Shown: one piece after another, positions 18,640-27,123 of the stretch
Position numbering within the stretch: the first letter of the stretch is position 1
Layout: each line of letters opens with the position of its first letter
Source of the DNA: RPQJ01 sp963793675
Lineage (GTDB): Bacteria; Pseudomonadota; Gammaproteobacteria; Steroidobacterales; Steroidobacteraceae
DNA length: 64,000 nucleotides
Reading direction: 5' to 3'
Assembly: GCA_963793675.1 (NCBI GenBank)
Contig: CAWCBA010000010.1
Coordinates: 496,001 to 560,000, forward strand
The notes under the pieces: model-generated
Told to the model about the DNA's origin: nothing
What the model saw: only the letters and a program-made list of their open reading frames with translations
Database searches by the model: none
Position numbers and translations under genes: made by a program

Positions 18640-19636
18640 ATGATTGCCCACTGCACCAACGTCGTCACCGAGGGAACGGCGCGAAAGTTCGCGCGCGGAC
18701 TGCTCTCCCTGTTGTTGATCGCGTCGCCCCTTGCCTGGGGTGACGTAGCGCTGTACCAGGCTGCGGTGCCGCTGAAGAGCGCGGCTGAGGCCGACCGGAC
18801 CGCCGCCTTCGGCGAGGCCCTCAAGGTCGCGGCGGTGCGTGCTTCGGGCCGGCGGGATGCCGGGGATGCAGCGGCCATAGCGGCCGCGGCGGCGGACCCC
18901 ACCCGCTACGTCCAGCAGTATTCGACTACTGCCGACCGGATGCTCAAGGTCGGCTTCGATGGCCGTGCCATGGAGCAGTTGCTGCAGCAGGCCGGCTTGC
19001 CGTTGTGGCCGTCCGAGCGGCCCACGACCACCGTGCTCCTGTTCGTCCCTGCGATCGCCGGCGGCGCCCGGGCGGTGACTGCGGCCGAGCGGCCGCCGGA
19101 GCGCCTTGAAATCGAACGCGCAGCCCAGGTGCGGGGCGTGCCGGTGACCTGGCCCGCCGAGGCCGTCGACGCAGGCACGGCGCGAGCCCGTGCGACCAGC
19201 GCGGGTGTTACCGGCGCCGTGCTGCTGGGTGCAGCGGAGGCGGGCGGGTATGACTGGATTTTCGGGCACGCCGGCCAGTCTGTGCGCGGTCAGGGCGATC
19301 CCGCGGCAGGCCTGGGACTCGCGGCCGACACCCTGGCGGCGCGCTATGCGCCGGGCTCCACTCGCAGCCTCGGCACGGTAGCCGTCCGTATCGGCGGGCT
19401 GGAGGGCGTGCGCTCCTATGCCGCCCTCACCACGTATCTCGACGGACCTGAGCCTCGTGCGGAGCGTGTCGTTGCGCGAACTGTCCGGCAGCACGGCGCT
19501 GTTCGACCTGGGCGTCCGCGGCGATCTCGAGTTGCTGCGGCGAATCTTTGCGCTGGACGGGCGACTCACGCCGGCTCCGCGCGCCGAGGCCGCAACGACC
19601 AGGCAGGAGTCACCGGACTTCGTCTGGCAGCCATGA
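18640..19636 (+). CDS. DUF2066 domain protein, frameshifted
   Basis: Conserved gammaproteobacterial protein of unknown function, usually next to purM and hda. It has a signal peptide near residues 13-32 (RGLLSLLLIASPLAWG). The DUF2066 body contains VRASGRRDA and VGFDGRAMEQLLQQAGLPLW. The frame changes near 19440: before it the chain ends GVRSYAALTTYL, after it SLVRSVSLRELSGSTALFDL continues in another frame to the TGA at 19634-19636. One indel explains it. The stop overlaps the start of the next gene. Confidence 0.75.
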
Positions 19637-20202
19637 GCCTGCGACACCTGCCCAACTTGCTGTGCGTCCTGCGCATCCTGCTCGTGTATCCCGTCGCGCA
19701 CTGGATCCTGCAGGAGCGCCATGCCGACGTGATGCTGCTGTTTGCGGTTGCCGCGTCGACGGACGCGCTCGACGGTTTCCTCGCCAAGCGCTTCGGCTGG
19801 ACCAGCAGGCTCGGCAAGTTGCTCGATCCGCTCGCCGACAAGCTGCTGCTGCTCACGGTGTTCATCTGCCTGAGCGTGCAAGGCGACGTGCCATGGCTGC
19901 TGACGGGTCTCGTCGTGCTGCGCGACCTCGTGATCGTCTTCGGCGCCATCACCTACAAGCTGCTGTTCGGCCCGGTCAACGGCAACCCGACCATCGCGAG
20001 CAAGATCAACACGCTGGCGCAGATCGTCTTCTGCCTCGCAGTCGTCGCCGCGGCGGCGTACCAGTGGCCGCCGCAATGGGCGGTGATCACGCTCGGCGCG
20101 TCCGTCCTGTTCTCGACCTGCGTGAGCGGCATCGATTACACGCTGATCTACGTGCGCCGCGCGCAGGCCGTCGTGCGTGAACGCTCGTCACGACGGCACT
20201 GA
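19633..20202 (+). CDS. CDP-alcohol phosphatidyltransferase family protein
   Basis: Integral membrane enzyme that joins a CDP-activated lipid to an alcohol, most likely phosphatidylglycerophosphate or cardiolipin synthesis. The CDP-OH motif is visible as STDALDGFLAKR followed by GKLLDPLADK (residues about 38-65), with Asp residues in the required spacing. About four or five hydrophobic segments follow. Length 189 residues is typical of PgsA-like proteins. The ATG at 19633 overlaps the DUF2066 stop. The true alcohol substrate is not determined by the sequence. Confidence 0.88.
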   Translation: MSLRHLPNLLCVLRILLVYPVAHWILQERHADVMLLFAVAASTDALDGFLAKRFGWTSRLGKLLDPLADKLLLLTVFICLSVQGDVPWLLTGLVVLRDLVIVFGAITYKLLFGPVNGNPTIASKINTLAQIVFCLAVVAAAAYQWPPQWAVITLGASVLFSTCVSGIDYTLIYVRRAQAVVRERSSRRH

Positions 20203-20218
20203 GCGGGTGCCTGCGACC

Positions 20219-20920
20219 ATGATGGAGCAGTTGCCCCTGCGCATGCGGTTGCGCGACACGGCGCGCTTCGCAAGTTTCGTCGCCGGCGACAACGCGCAGG
20301 CTTGCGCCGCATTGCAGGGTTCGCGCCCGGCGGCGCCGGCAGTCGTCTGGTTGTGGGGCCGTGCAGGCACTGGCAAATCGCACCTGCTGCAGGCTGCATG
20401 CGCAGCTGCGGGCGAGCGTAACGAAGCGGCGGCTTACATCGACCTGGCGCTGGCGCCATCCAGCGCAATGCTCGAAGGGTGCGACACCCTTGAACTCGTC
20501 TGCCTCGACGGGCTCGAGGCCGTCGCCGCGGATCCGGGGTGGAACGCGGCGATCTTCCGCCTGCATACGCTGTTGCAGGACGGCACCGGCCGGCTCGTCG
20601 TTGCGAGCAATGCCCCACCCGCGAGTTTGCCCCTCACGCTGCCAGACCTGCGCTCACGCCTGCTGGCCGCCGACGTGCATCAACTCACCGCACTCGACGA
20701 AGCAGGGCAGTGCGAGGCATTGCGTCTGCGCGCAGCCAGCCGCGGGCTCGAGTTGTCGGAGGACGCAGCGCTGTATCTGGTGCACCGCTTGCCGCGCGAC
20801 ATGCATTCGCTGTTCGCCGTGCTCGATCAACTCGACGAGGCGTCGCTCGCTGCGCAGCGCAAGCTGACGATTCCGTTCCTGCGGGACGCGCTCGAGAAGG
20901 GGTTAGGGGACAGGGGTTAG
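20219..20920 (+). CDS. hda: DnaA regulatory inactivator Hda
   Basis: DnaA-homologous AAA+ protein that with the sliding clamp stimulates DnaA-ATP hydrolysis and limits replication initiation. The clamp-binding motif QLPLRMRL lies at the very N-terminus, supporting ATG 20219 or 20222 over the upstream GTG 20177. Walker A is GRAGTGKSHLLQA near residue 45, and CLDGLEAVA is the Walker B region. The C-terminus ends FLRDALEKG, and the last residues plus the stop codon come from a TTAGGGG-type repeat. Length about 233 residues. Confidence 0.92.
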   Translation: MMEQLPLRMRLRDTARFASFVAGDNAQACAALQGSRPAAPAVVWLWGRAGTGKSHLLQAACAAAGERNEAAAYIDLALAPSSAMLEGCDTLELVCLDGLEAVAADPGWNAAIFRLHTLLQDGTGRLVVASNAPPASLPLTLPDLRSRLLAADVHQLTALDEAGQCEALRLRAASRGLELSEDAALYLVHRLPRDMHSLFAVLDQLDEASLAAQRKLTIPFLRDALEKGLGDRG

Positions 20921-20931
20921 GGATCAGTCGG
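20899..20931 (+). repeat. TTAGGGG-type repeat overlapping the hda 3' end
   Basis: Two GGGGTTAGGG units separated by GACA, then ATCAGTCGG. The second TTAG supplies the hda stop (20918-20920). The same tail GTCGG follows the TTAG units at 15980 and near the DUF2069 stop, marking them as one element type. Confidence 0.7.
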
Positions 20932-21145
20932 CAGCGCAGTCGCGCCAGACTGTCTTGGTGGCTCAGTCACCGAATCGTGTTCGGGTCCTCGTCAAGCTCG
21001 ATTGGAAGGCGGACAGTCGCGAATGCGTACAATCGGCCAGGAGCAGCCGTACAGACTGCTCCGCATAAATCGGCGCTTCCGATCGGACATCAATCACCGA
21101 CCCCCGGTCAGCGACGCCAGGAGCACCGCGTCGCCCCTCCATGCA

Positions 21146-21937
21146 TCAAGCTTCCGGGAGGTCCGTGTGTAGGCCGTTCAGCGCCGCGCTGGTGTCAATG
21201 ATGAGGCTGTGTTCGCCGGTGGCATCTGCGTAGGACAACTCGACCACGTCTGGGCGATGGCCCAAGTGGGAAAAAGACATCGAGCTGTACTTCATTACCC
21301 ACTGATATCTCGAGCGGCAATTGGGTCTGCCGATCCACAATTTCCTTGTTAACCGCGCTGTTGTTGACACCGCGTACAACGCCGCCGATCACAAGCGCGG
21401 GACCGAGCAACAACAGGCCCCCAGCTGCTGCACCAGCGGTGCCCGCCGCAGCGGCACCTGCGGACATTGCGGTTCCGTACGCCGCAGCGGTTGCTGCCCC
21501 GACCCCAACCGCGGTCGCCGCAGCACCGGCAACGAGCATCGTTCCGGCGCCACTGCCTGCCTTCACTTCATCCCCGCTTTCTCGTAACGCTGCGCCGTCT
21601 CTTTGCTGCCGCTGACAAGGGCCTTACGCGTCGACTGGGACTCAATCCGTGTACTGAGCGAATCAACGACAGTCAGCCTCGTTACACGGATCGGCTGATC
21701 CGACAGATTACTTACTCTCAGCAAGTACTCGTCCCAGTCCGAATTCTTTGCCCAGGTTCCAGGGCCGTCGCGGACGATGACCCAGTCGAGCATCACGGCG
21801 ACTCGGTGATCGGATGCCGTGGCGAGTGGTTGCGTGGTCTGTATCGGTCTCGGCTCCTTCAGCACCTTCGTGCCACCGCAGCCGGCAAGCGCAACCAGGA
21901 GCAAAGGCACAACCGTGCAAATGTGCAACTTCTTCAT
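21146..21937 (-). CDS. Putative lipoprotein with glycine-zipper-like segment, frameshifted
   Basis: Starts MKKLHICTVVPLLLVALAGCGG with a clear lipobox (LAGC). A soluble domain follows (AVMLDWVIVRDGPGTWAKN, WDEYLLRVSNLSDQPI). Near 21563 the frame ends, but an overlapping frame continues with a Gly/Ala-rich hydrophobic region (AAAGGLLLLGPALVIGGVVRG) and LPLEISVGNEVQLDVFFPL. A second change near 21285 leads to VELSYADATGEHSLIIDT, ending at 21146. I read these as one gene of about 260 residues with two indels. Two separate small genes are possible. Function unknown. Confidence 0.6.
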
Positions 21938-22105
21938 TGGCTATTCCCCTATGGCCAAGACTGTTCTTGTTGCGCTTCAAGAATACTATCAGCGGACCGG
22001 CCATCCAAGAAACACAACGCAGGACCTTGCCGATAACTTGATATCCGATTGCGGCCAGAAGCAGCCGTGTCACAAGAATCGCACCCACGCACGGCCGGTC
22101 CTGCG

Positions 22106-22477
22106 CTAGGGCTCGCCATCCGTACATGGCTTCGCCGGCCAGTCTCCACATACATTTTTCGAGTCCACGATCATCCAGACCAGCAGTCCTACGAGGAGGA
22201 CTGCGAAACCCACTAATGCAGCTTGCGTTCCGTCGACCACACGTACCGAACTTATGTCCGGCGCAGCAACAAACTCGTCCTTTCCGCGAAGACCTTCGGA
22301 CGACACCTCTTGAACCCTGAACTTGACCGTCGTGCCATCCCGCTTCTCTACCTCGACGGAATCGCCCACGCGGATCTGGGACTCAAGCGGCTTTGACCCT
22401 ATCGCCGTCACCTGTCGAGTCGTCGTGCAGCCACTGATCAGAGAGGTCGCGACAAGGCAGACCAGGAAGCGCTGCAT
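22106..22477 (-). CDS. Small putative lipoprotein with C-terminal membrane segment
   Basis: From Met 22477 the chain begins MQRFLVCLVATSLISGCTTT with a lipobox (ISGC). A short beta-rich stretch follows (VGDSVEVEKRDGTTVKFRV), then one strongly hydrophobic span (ALVGFAVLLVGLLVWMIV) near residue 92. About 123 residues. It is preceded by the other lipoprotein gene on the same strand. No family recognised; the pattern of a surface-charged domain plus terminal helix suggests an envelope protein. Confidence 0.6.
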   Translation of the reverse strand: MQRFLVCLVATSLISGCTTTRQVTAIGSKPLESQIRVGDSVEVEKRDGTTVKFRVQEVSSEGLRGKDEFVAAPDISSVRVVDGTQAALVGFAVLLVGLLVWMIVDSKNVCGDWPAKPCTDGEP

Positions 22478-22495
22478 TGCGCCAGAGTCCCGCAC

Positions 22496-22950
22496 ATTGC
22501 CCCCCTTGACGAGCCCCGGTCACGACGCCGGTTCGCATCATCTTCTGGGCCTTCCTCGATTCCTAGTCAAGTGATCTTCCGGAGTAGGGTGTCGTGTCCT
22601 GCTCGACCGTGCCCAGGCATTGCGCCCGCTTGGGGTCGTTCTTTCGCCTTGAGGGTCCGCTCTGGGCCTATGGCACGCGTCAGAACGAGTTCCATTGACA
22701 CGATTGGGACTGAGCCACGGAAACTGCCGGTTGCGAATCACTGGCCGACGGTCATGCGATGTGACCGCGTTGACGCTGCATGCGCCGTGCGAATTCCCGG
22801 GCTTTGACGGGAATTCGCTCAGGGCGCAGTCGATCAGGCGTTCGTTCCGGGTCTTCCCCGGGAGAGCGTGTCTGCCTTTCCGCTCGCCCGGGGAAGACCC
22901 GGAACGTACGCCCTCACCGACCGTCCGCCGTGGGTCGTTCCGACCAGCAC
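22496..22950. other. Intergenic region with conserved-loop palindrome D
   Basis: No convincing gene in 455 bases; the open frames here are shadows of the palindrome. A smaller palindrome, GAATTCCCG/CGGGAATTC, lies about 40 bases before copy D. The right end touches the DUF2069 stop and its TTAG repeat unit. Confidence 0.55.
22837..22912 (-). repeat. Conserved-loop palindrome, copy D
   Basis: Arms 22837-22862 and 22887-22912 pair over 26 positions with one mismatch. An inner GAGCG/CGCTC continues the stem past one A:G mismatch. The loop on the minus strand is GGAAAGGCAGACAC. The element lies about 40 bases past the DUF2069 stop, so that gene's transcript would carry the loop in this orientation. 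Its arms are closely related to those of copy E. Confidence 0.85.
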
Positions 22951-22959
22951 CTAACCCCT
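22950..22959 (-). repeat. TTAGGGG-type unit at the DUF2069 stop
   Basis: On the minus strand AGGGGTTAG provides the TAG stop of DUF2069 and is followed by GTGCTGGTCGG, similar to the tail of the units at 15980 and 20921. A single remnant unit, so weaker than the other two sites. Confidence 0.45.
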
Positions 22960-23316
22960 GGTCAGTCGCAAGTACGCGACTAACGCCACCACCAGCGCCA
23001 GGCTCAACACCAGGATCGATGCCGCCAGCGCGCGGATCGAGGGATTGGCGACGATTTCGGTCAGCGCATAGATGAAATGGGGCGTGACGCAAAGCGTGGC
23101 CCACGCGAACGTGCGGCGGTTGCGCGCCAGCATGCCCGGCACCGCGATCGCAAGCGGTCCCGCGAGAAACCCCGCCAGCAACCAGAACGTCACGGCATTG
23201 CGTTCGCCCTGGTAGGCGGCCAGCAGCGAAACGGCCGCAAGCGTCGTGAGCAGCACCAGCGCAAGGCCGCGCGCGCGCGCCGCACCCGCTGCGTTGGTCG
23301 GGAGGGCGTCAGCCAT
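22951..23316 (-). CDS. DUF2069 family small membrane protein
   Basis: About 121 residues with four hydrophobic helices (ALVLLTTLAAVSLLAAY, TFWLLAGFLAGPLAI, TLCVTPHFIYALTEIV, ASILVLSLALVVALVAYL). The HFIYALTE segment is typical of DUF2069 inner-membrane proteins that sit beside wrbA in gammaproteobacteria. Met 23316 is chosen because it lies 8 bases inside the wrbA end and precedes the first helix; the longer frame upstream only covers wrbA. Function unknown. Confidence 0.8.
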   Translation of the reverse strand: MADALPTNAAGAARARGLALVLLTTLAAVSLLAAYQGERNAVTFWLLAGFLAGPLAIAVPGMLARNRRTFAWATLCVTPHFIYALTEIVANPSIRALAASILVLSLALVVALVAYLRLTRG

Positions 23317-23917
23317 TGCGCACCGCACTCGCCGCAACGGCCAGTTCGGCGAGACGACGGCCCAGCAGTTGCGCGAGTTCGCGCTCGTCATCGCTCAGTT
23401 TCGGCTGGGACGTGCCCTGTGCCGCGAGGTGCGTCGCGCCGTACGGCGAGCCCCCCGTCCGCGTCCGGTTCAGGGCAGGTGCGGTGAAGGGCAGGCCGAC
23501 GAGGTACATGCCGTGGTGCAGCAACGGGACCATCATGGTGAGCAGGGTGGATTCCTGCCCGCCGTGCATGGACGAGGTCGAACTGAAGACCGCGGCGGGT
23601 TTGCGGTCGAGCGTGCCGTTCAACCAGAGTGAACTGGTTCCGTCCAGGAAGTGCTTGAGCGGCGCTGCCATGTTGCCGAAGCGGGTCGGGCTGCCGAGCG
23701 CGAGGCCGTCACACTCGGTCAGGTCGAGGTGCGTCGCGTACGGGGGGCCGGATTCCGGCACGGCCGCGTCGGTGGCTTCGGTGGTCGGCGAAACGGGCGG
23801 TACGGTGCGCAACCTGGCGGTGACACCCGCGACCGATTCGATGCCGCGGACGATGTGACGGGCCACTTCGGCCGTGGCGCCGTGCCTGGAATAGTAAAGA
23901 ACGAGCACTTCGGTCAT
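23309..23917 (-). CDS. wrbA: WrbA-family NAD(P)H:quinone oxidoreductase
   Basis: Flavodoxin-fold FMN protein that reduces quinones by two electrons. The phosphate-binding loop YSRHGATAEVA is near residue 8. GSPTRFGNMAAPLKHFLDG near residue 75 and SSTSSMHGGQESTLL near residue 110 contact FMN. GGSPYGATH is the family C-terminal signature. The ATG at 23917 gives 202 residues. It overlaps the DUF2069 start by 8 bases, so the two are probably cotranscribed. Confidence 0.9.
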   Translation of the reverse strand: MTEVLVLYYSRHGATAEVARHIVRGIESVAGVTARLRTVPPVSPTTEATDAAVPESGPPYATHLDLTECDGLALGSPTRFGNMAAPLKHFLDGTSSLWLNGTLDRKPAAVFSSTSSMHGGQESTLLTMMVPLLHHGMYLVGLPFTAPALNRTRTGGSPYGATHLAAQGTSQPKLSDDERELAQLLGRRLAELAVAASAVRNG

Positions 23918-24058
23918 GGTTGCAGTCGCCCCTGGGTGTGGACGACTCATTTCGTCCTGCATGTGGCGCGCGGATTCTAGGTCCGCGAGCCTTGACGGTA
24001 CAGGGACCGCTTGTTACGGTCGCGCGCGTCCTGCCTTTTTTTACAGGGCTTTCTTCGC

Positions 24059-24376
24059 TTGCCGCGCATCCTTTTGCCGCTACTGCTGGCTTTTGCACTG
24101 CTTTCCGGGGCGGTCGTGAGCGGTTGCGCCGGCGCGCCGGTGCAGGAAATGAGCAATGCCCGGCAGGCGGTTCGCGCAGCCGAGCGCGCAGGCGCCAGCG
24201 CCACGGCGCCCGAAGCCCTGGGCGAGGCCAAGCAATTGCTGAAGACTGCGGAAAGCCACCTGCGGCGCGGTGATTACCGTGACGCCCGCGACGAAGCGGA
24301 GCGTGCCCGCACCAAGGCCGTCGAAGCGCGCAGCCTCGCCGAAACCGCCAAGGCCTCGTCGTCGCAACAGCCTTGA
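24059..24376 (+). CDS. DUF4398-like lipoprotein
   Basis: Short envelope lipoprotein: hydrophobic signal LPLLLAFALLSGAVVSGC with the lipobox Cys, then a predominantly helical Ala/Glu-rich body (NARQAVRAAERAGA, LKTAESHLRRGDYRDARDEAERARTKA) like DUF4398 proteins, often found near OmpA-type genes. The start is uncertain: TTG 24059 fits the signal peptide, while TTG 24011 gives a longer N-terminus. The stop overlaps the acylphosphatase start. Confidence 0.65.
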   Translation: MPRILLPLLLAFALLSGAVVSGCAGAPVQEMSNARQAVRAAERAGASATAPEALGEAKQLLKTAESHLRRGDYRDARDEAERARTKAVEARSLAETAKASSSQQP

Positions 24377-24651
24377 TCGCACGGCGCTGCTTCGTCGGCG
24401 GGCGCGTCCAGGGGGTGTTCTACCGGGCGAGCACCCGTGCCCGTGCCGAGGCCCTGGGCGTGACCGGATTTGCGCGCAACCTGGCGGATGGACGTGTCGA
24501 AGTCCTGGCCTGTGGCGCACCGGAAGCCGTCGACGCGCTCTGCGCCTGGCTCTGGCAGGGATCGCCCGCCTCGAGCGTGAGCGCGGTGGTGATCGAGGAA
24601 CTCGCCCTGGAATCGGTCCAGCCGTGGCCGCAGGTGTTTCGCACGTCCTGA
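24373..24651 (+). CDS. acyP: Acylphosphatase
   Basis: Small enzyme hydrolysing acyl phosphates. The phosphate-binding signature GRVQGVFYRAST (catalytic Arg) lies at residues 10-21, and the catalytic Asn is in GFARNLADGRVEV near residue 36. Length 92 residues is typical. It starts at TTG 24373, overlapping the upstream lipoprotein stop, which supports coupled translation. Confidence 0.9.
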   Translation: MIARRCFVGGRVQGVFYRASTRARAEALGVTGFARNLADGRVEVLACGAPEAVDALCAWLWQGSPASSVSAVVIEELALESVQPWPQVFRTS

Positions 24652-24667
24652 CGGGCCCGGCGTCAAT

Positions 24668-25247
24668 TCAGTTTGCGACCGCCCAGCGCGATGCCAGCCG
24701 GTCGATCACCATGTCCGAGTATTGCGGCCTGCCCAGGCTGCCGTTGTAGCGCTGCAGCGCCCGCTGGTAATTGCCGCGTTCCTTGCGCAGGTAGTAGCCG
24801 AGGATCGTCGTGCCCATGCGCACGTTGTCCGGAATGCGCACGAGCTGATCGTTGGTCATGCCGAGTTCGCGCGGCCAGAACGTCATGACCTGCATCAGGC
24901 CGACGGCGCCGGCCGACGAGACCGCGAAGCGGTCGAAACGGCTTTCGACGTCCATCACCGCGAGGACGAGTTCGGGCGGGATGTTGACCCGCTTCGCCTC
25001 GCAGTGGACGGCATGCAGGATCTGTTCGCGCTCCGTTGCGTCGGCTGACGTAGCGCGTCAGCCGCGGCTCCATCGTTGCGAACCACACCGCCCGCTCGTA
25101 CTTGTCGTCGAAGCAGCGCGTGGGTTCGATGGCCGCAGCGACGACACCGCGCAATTCAGGGTCCATCTGCCGATCGGCGCGGGCGACGGCCCACGGCAGG
25201 ACGCACGTGGCGAACAACAGCAGGGCAGCGGTCGACGTGCGGCGCAT
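24668..25247 (-). CDS. Lytic transglycosylase, SLT domain, frameshifted
   Basis: Periplasmic peptidoglycan-cleaving enzyme of the MltE/Slt type. The signal peptide is in the first 24 residues (LLLFATCVLPWAVARA). The frame breaks near 25050 after RLTRYVS. The rest (VNIPPELVLAVMDVESRFDRFAVSS) reads in another frame to 24668, with catalytic Glu in MDVESRFD, then GAVGLMQVM and RYNGS. A single indel restores about 193 residues. It ends 17 bases from the acylphosphatase stop (convergent) and starts 7 bases past the proS stop. Confidence 0.82.
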
Positions 25248-25253
25248 GGTGGT

Positions 25254-26972
25254 TCAGTTGCGCGGGTTGCCCCGCTGGTCGCGCAGGAAGGTCGCTACCC
25301 CGGCCAGTGGCACGTCTGCCGCGAGACCGTCACGGCGCCGCTTGTATTCGAGCACGCCGCGTTCGAGGCCCTTGTCGCCGACGACGATGCGATGCGGAAT
25401 GCCGATGAGTTCGTCGTCGGCAAACTTCACGCCGGGGCGCGCATCGCGATCGTCGAGCACCACCTCGAAGCCGGCCGCGGTCAGTTCCGCGTACAGCGCC
25501 TCGGTCGCTTGCTGGACGCGGGCGGACTTCTGCAGGTTGATCGGGATGATGGACACGTCGAAGGGTGCGATCGGTTCCGGCCAGACGATGCCTCGCTCAT
25601 CATGATTCTGTTCGATGGCCGCCGCCACGACGCGCGTCACACCGATGCCATAACAGCCCATGGTCATGGTGACGGACTTGCCCTGCTCGTCGAGCACGGT
25701 GGCGTTCATGGCTTCGCTGTACTTGCGGCCCAGCTGGAAAATGTGGCCGACCTCGATACCCCGTGCGATGCCGAGCGTGCCCTTGCCGGTGGGGCTCGGG
25801 TCGCCCGCAATCACGTTGCGGAGGTCGACGATTTCCCCTTCGGGCAGGTCGCGGCCCCAGTTCACGCCGGTGAAGTGCACGTCGCGTTCGTTGGCGCCGC
25901 AGACGAAGTCCGACATGCGGGCCGCCGAGCGGTCCACGTAGACCTTGCACTGCAGCCCCAGCGGGCCGATGAAACCGGGCTCGCAGCCGGCCGTCGCGAG
26001 GACTGCCTCGATGCTCGCCATGCGCAGCGGCGACGCCACGCCCGGCAGCTTCTGCGCCTTCACGGCGTTCAGTTCGTGGTCGCCGCGGACGATCATCGCG
26101 ACGGCGCCACCCTGGTCGCCCTCGACCAGCAGCGTCTTCATGCACTTGTCGGCCGTGACGCCGAGGAACTTCGCGAGATCTTCGATCGTGCGGACTTTCG
26201 GCGTCGCGACCTTCTGCAGGGTCGCGGTCGCTGCGCCGCGCGGCGTCGCGGGCGCCAGCGCTTCGGCCATCTCGAGGTTGGCGGCGTAATCGTCGCCGTC
26301 GGAGAACGCGATGGCGTCCTCGCCCGAGTCGGCAAGCACGTGGAACTCCTGCGACGCGCTGCCGCCGATGCTGCCCGTGTCCGCGCGGACCGCACGGAAC
26401 TTCAGCTGCAGGCGCTCGAAGATGGCCGTGTACGCGCGGTACATGGCCTGGTAACCCGCTTCGAGCGAGGCGTCGTCGAGGTGGAACGAATACGCGTCTT
26501 TCATCGTGAATTCGCGCGCACGCATCACGCCGAAGCGCGGGCGGATCTCGTCGCGGAACTTGGTCTGGATCTGGTAGAAATTGACCGGCAGCTGGCGGTA
26601 GCTCTTGAGCTCGCGGCGGGCGATGTCCGTGATCACTTCTTCGTGCGTCGGGCCGTAGCAGAACGAGCGGTCGTGCCGGTCCCTGATGCGCAGGAGTTCC
26701 GGGCCGAACTTGTCCCAGCGGCCGGACTCGATCCACAACTCGGCGGGCTGCATGGTCGGCATCAGCACTTCGAACGCGCCGGCGCGGTTCATCTCCTCGC
26801 GGACGATGTTCTCGACCTTGCGCAGCACCCGCAGGCCGATCGGCAGCCAGGTGTACATGCCGCCGGCGAGGCGGCGGATCAGGCTGGCGCGCAGCATGAG
26901 CTGGTGGCTCACCACCTCGGCATCGGCAGGAATGTCGCGCAGGGTCGTGACAGGGTAGGTCGAGAGTCGCAT
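25254..26972 (-). CDS. proS: Prolyl-tRNA synthetase, bacterial type with editing domain
   Basis: Class II synthetase for tRNA-Pro. The ATG at 26972 (MRLSTYPVTTL) gives 572 residues, exactly the E. coli length; the longer frame upstream is not supported. Motif 2/3 regions are visible: TKFRDEIRPRFGVMRAREF and the glycine-rich GCYGIGVTR near residue 445. The inserted YbaK-like editing domain spans about residues 225-400 (GVTADKCMKTLLVEG, VRGDHELNAVKA). It is divergent from pssA. Confidence 0.96.
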   Translation of the reverse strand: MRLSTYPVTTLRDIPADAEVVSHQLMLRASLIRRLAGGMYTWLPIGLRVLRKVENIVREEMNRAGAFEVLMPTMQPAELWIESGRWDKFGPELLRIRDRHDRSFCYGPTHEEVITDIARRELKSYRQLPVNFYQIQTKFRDEIRPRFGVMRAREFTMKDAYSFHLDDASLEAGYQAMYRAYTAIFERLQLKFRAVRADTGSIGGSASQEFHVLADSGEDAIAFSDGDDYAANLEMAEALAPATPRGAATATLQKVATPKVRTIEDLAKFLGVTADKCMKTLLVEGDQGGAVAMIVRGDHELNAVKAQKLPGVASPLRMASIEAVLATAGCEPGFIGPLGLQCKVYVDRSAARMSDFVCGANERDVHFTGVNWGRDLPEGEIVDLRNVIAGDPSPTGKGTLGIARGIEVGHIFQLGRKYSEAMNATVLDEQGKSVTMTMGCYGIGVTRVVAAAIEQNHDERGIVWPEPIAPFDVSIIPINLQKSARVQQATEALYAELTAAGFEVVLDDRDARPGVKFADDELIGIPHRIVVGDKGLERGVLEYKRRRDGLAADVPLAGVATFLRDQRGNPRN

Positions 26973-27123
26973 TTCGCGTCCGGGCAGCAGAAAAAACGCG
27001 TCCATGGTACCAGAGCAGGCCGCATTCCCCTGTGCCACAGGGGAGTGTCGCAAGGCTGCGTTGTGCGAAGACGTCGCGCTACCTATCATGGAGGCCGCTC
27101 ACACCCGCCAGGTGGCGCCATCC

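Noticed and set aside
20932..21145. Possible tRNA or small RNA between hda and the lipoprotein gene
   Set aside because: I could not find a cloverleaf, a CCA-type end or a promoter-terminator pair. I see nothing identifiable there.
22538..23104. 188-residue minus-strand frame across palindrome D
   Set aside because: Its middle is palindrome sequence and it overlaps the DUF2069 gene out of frame. No family match or signal is seen.
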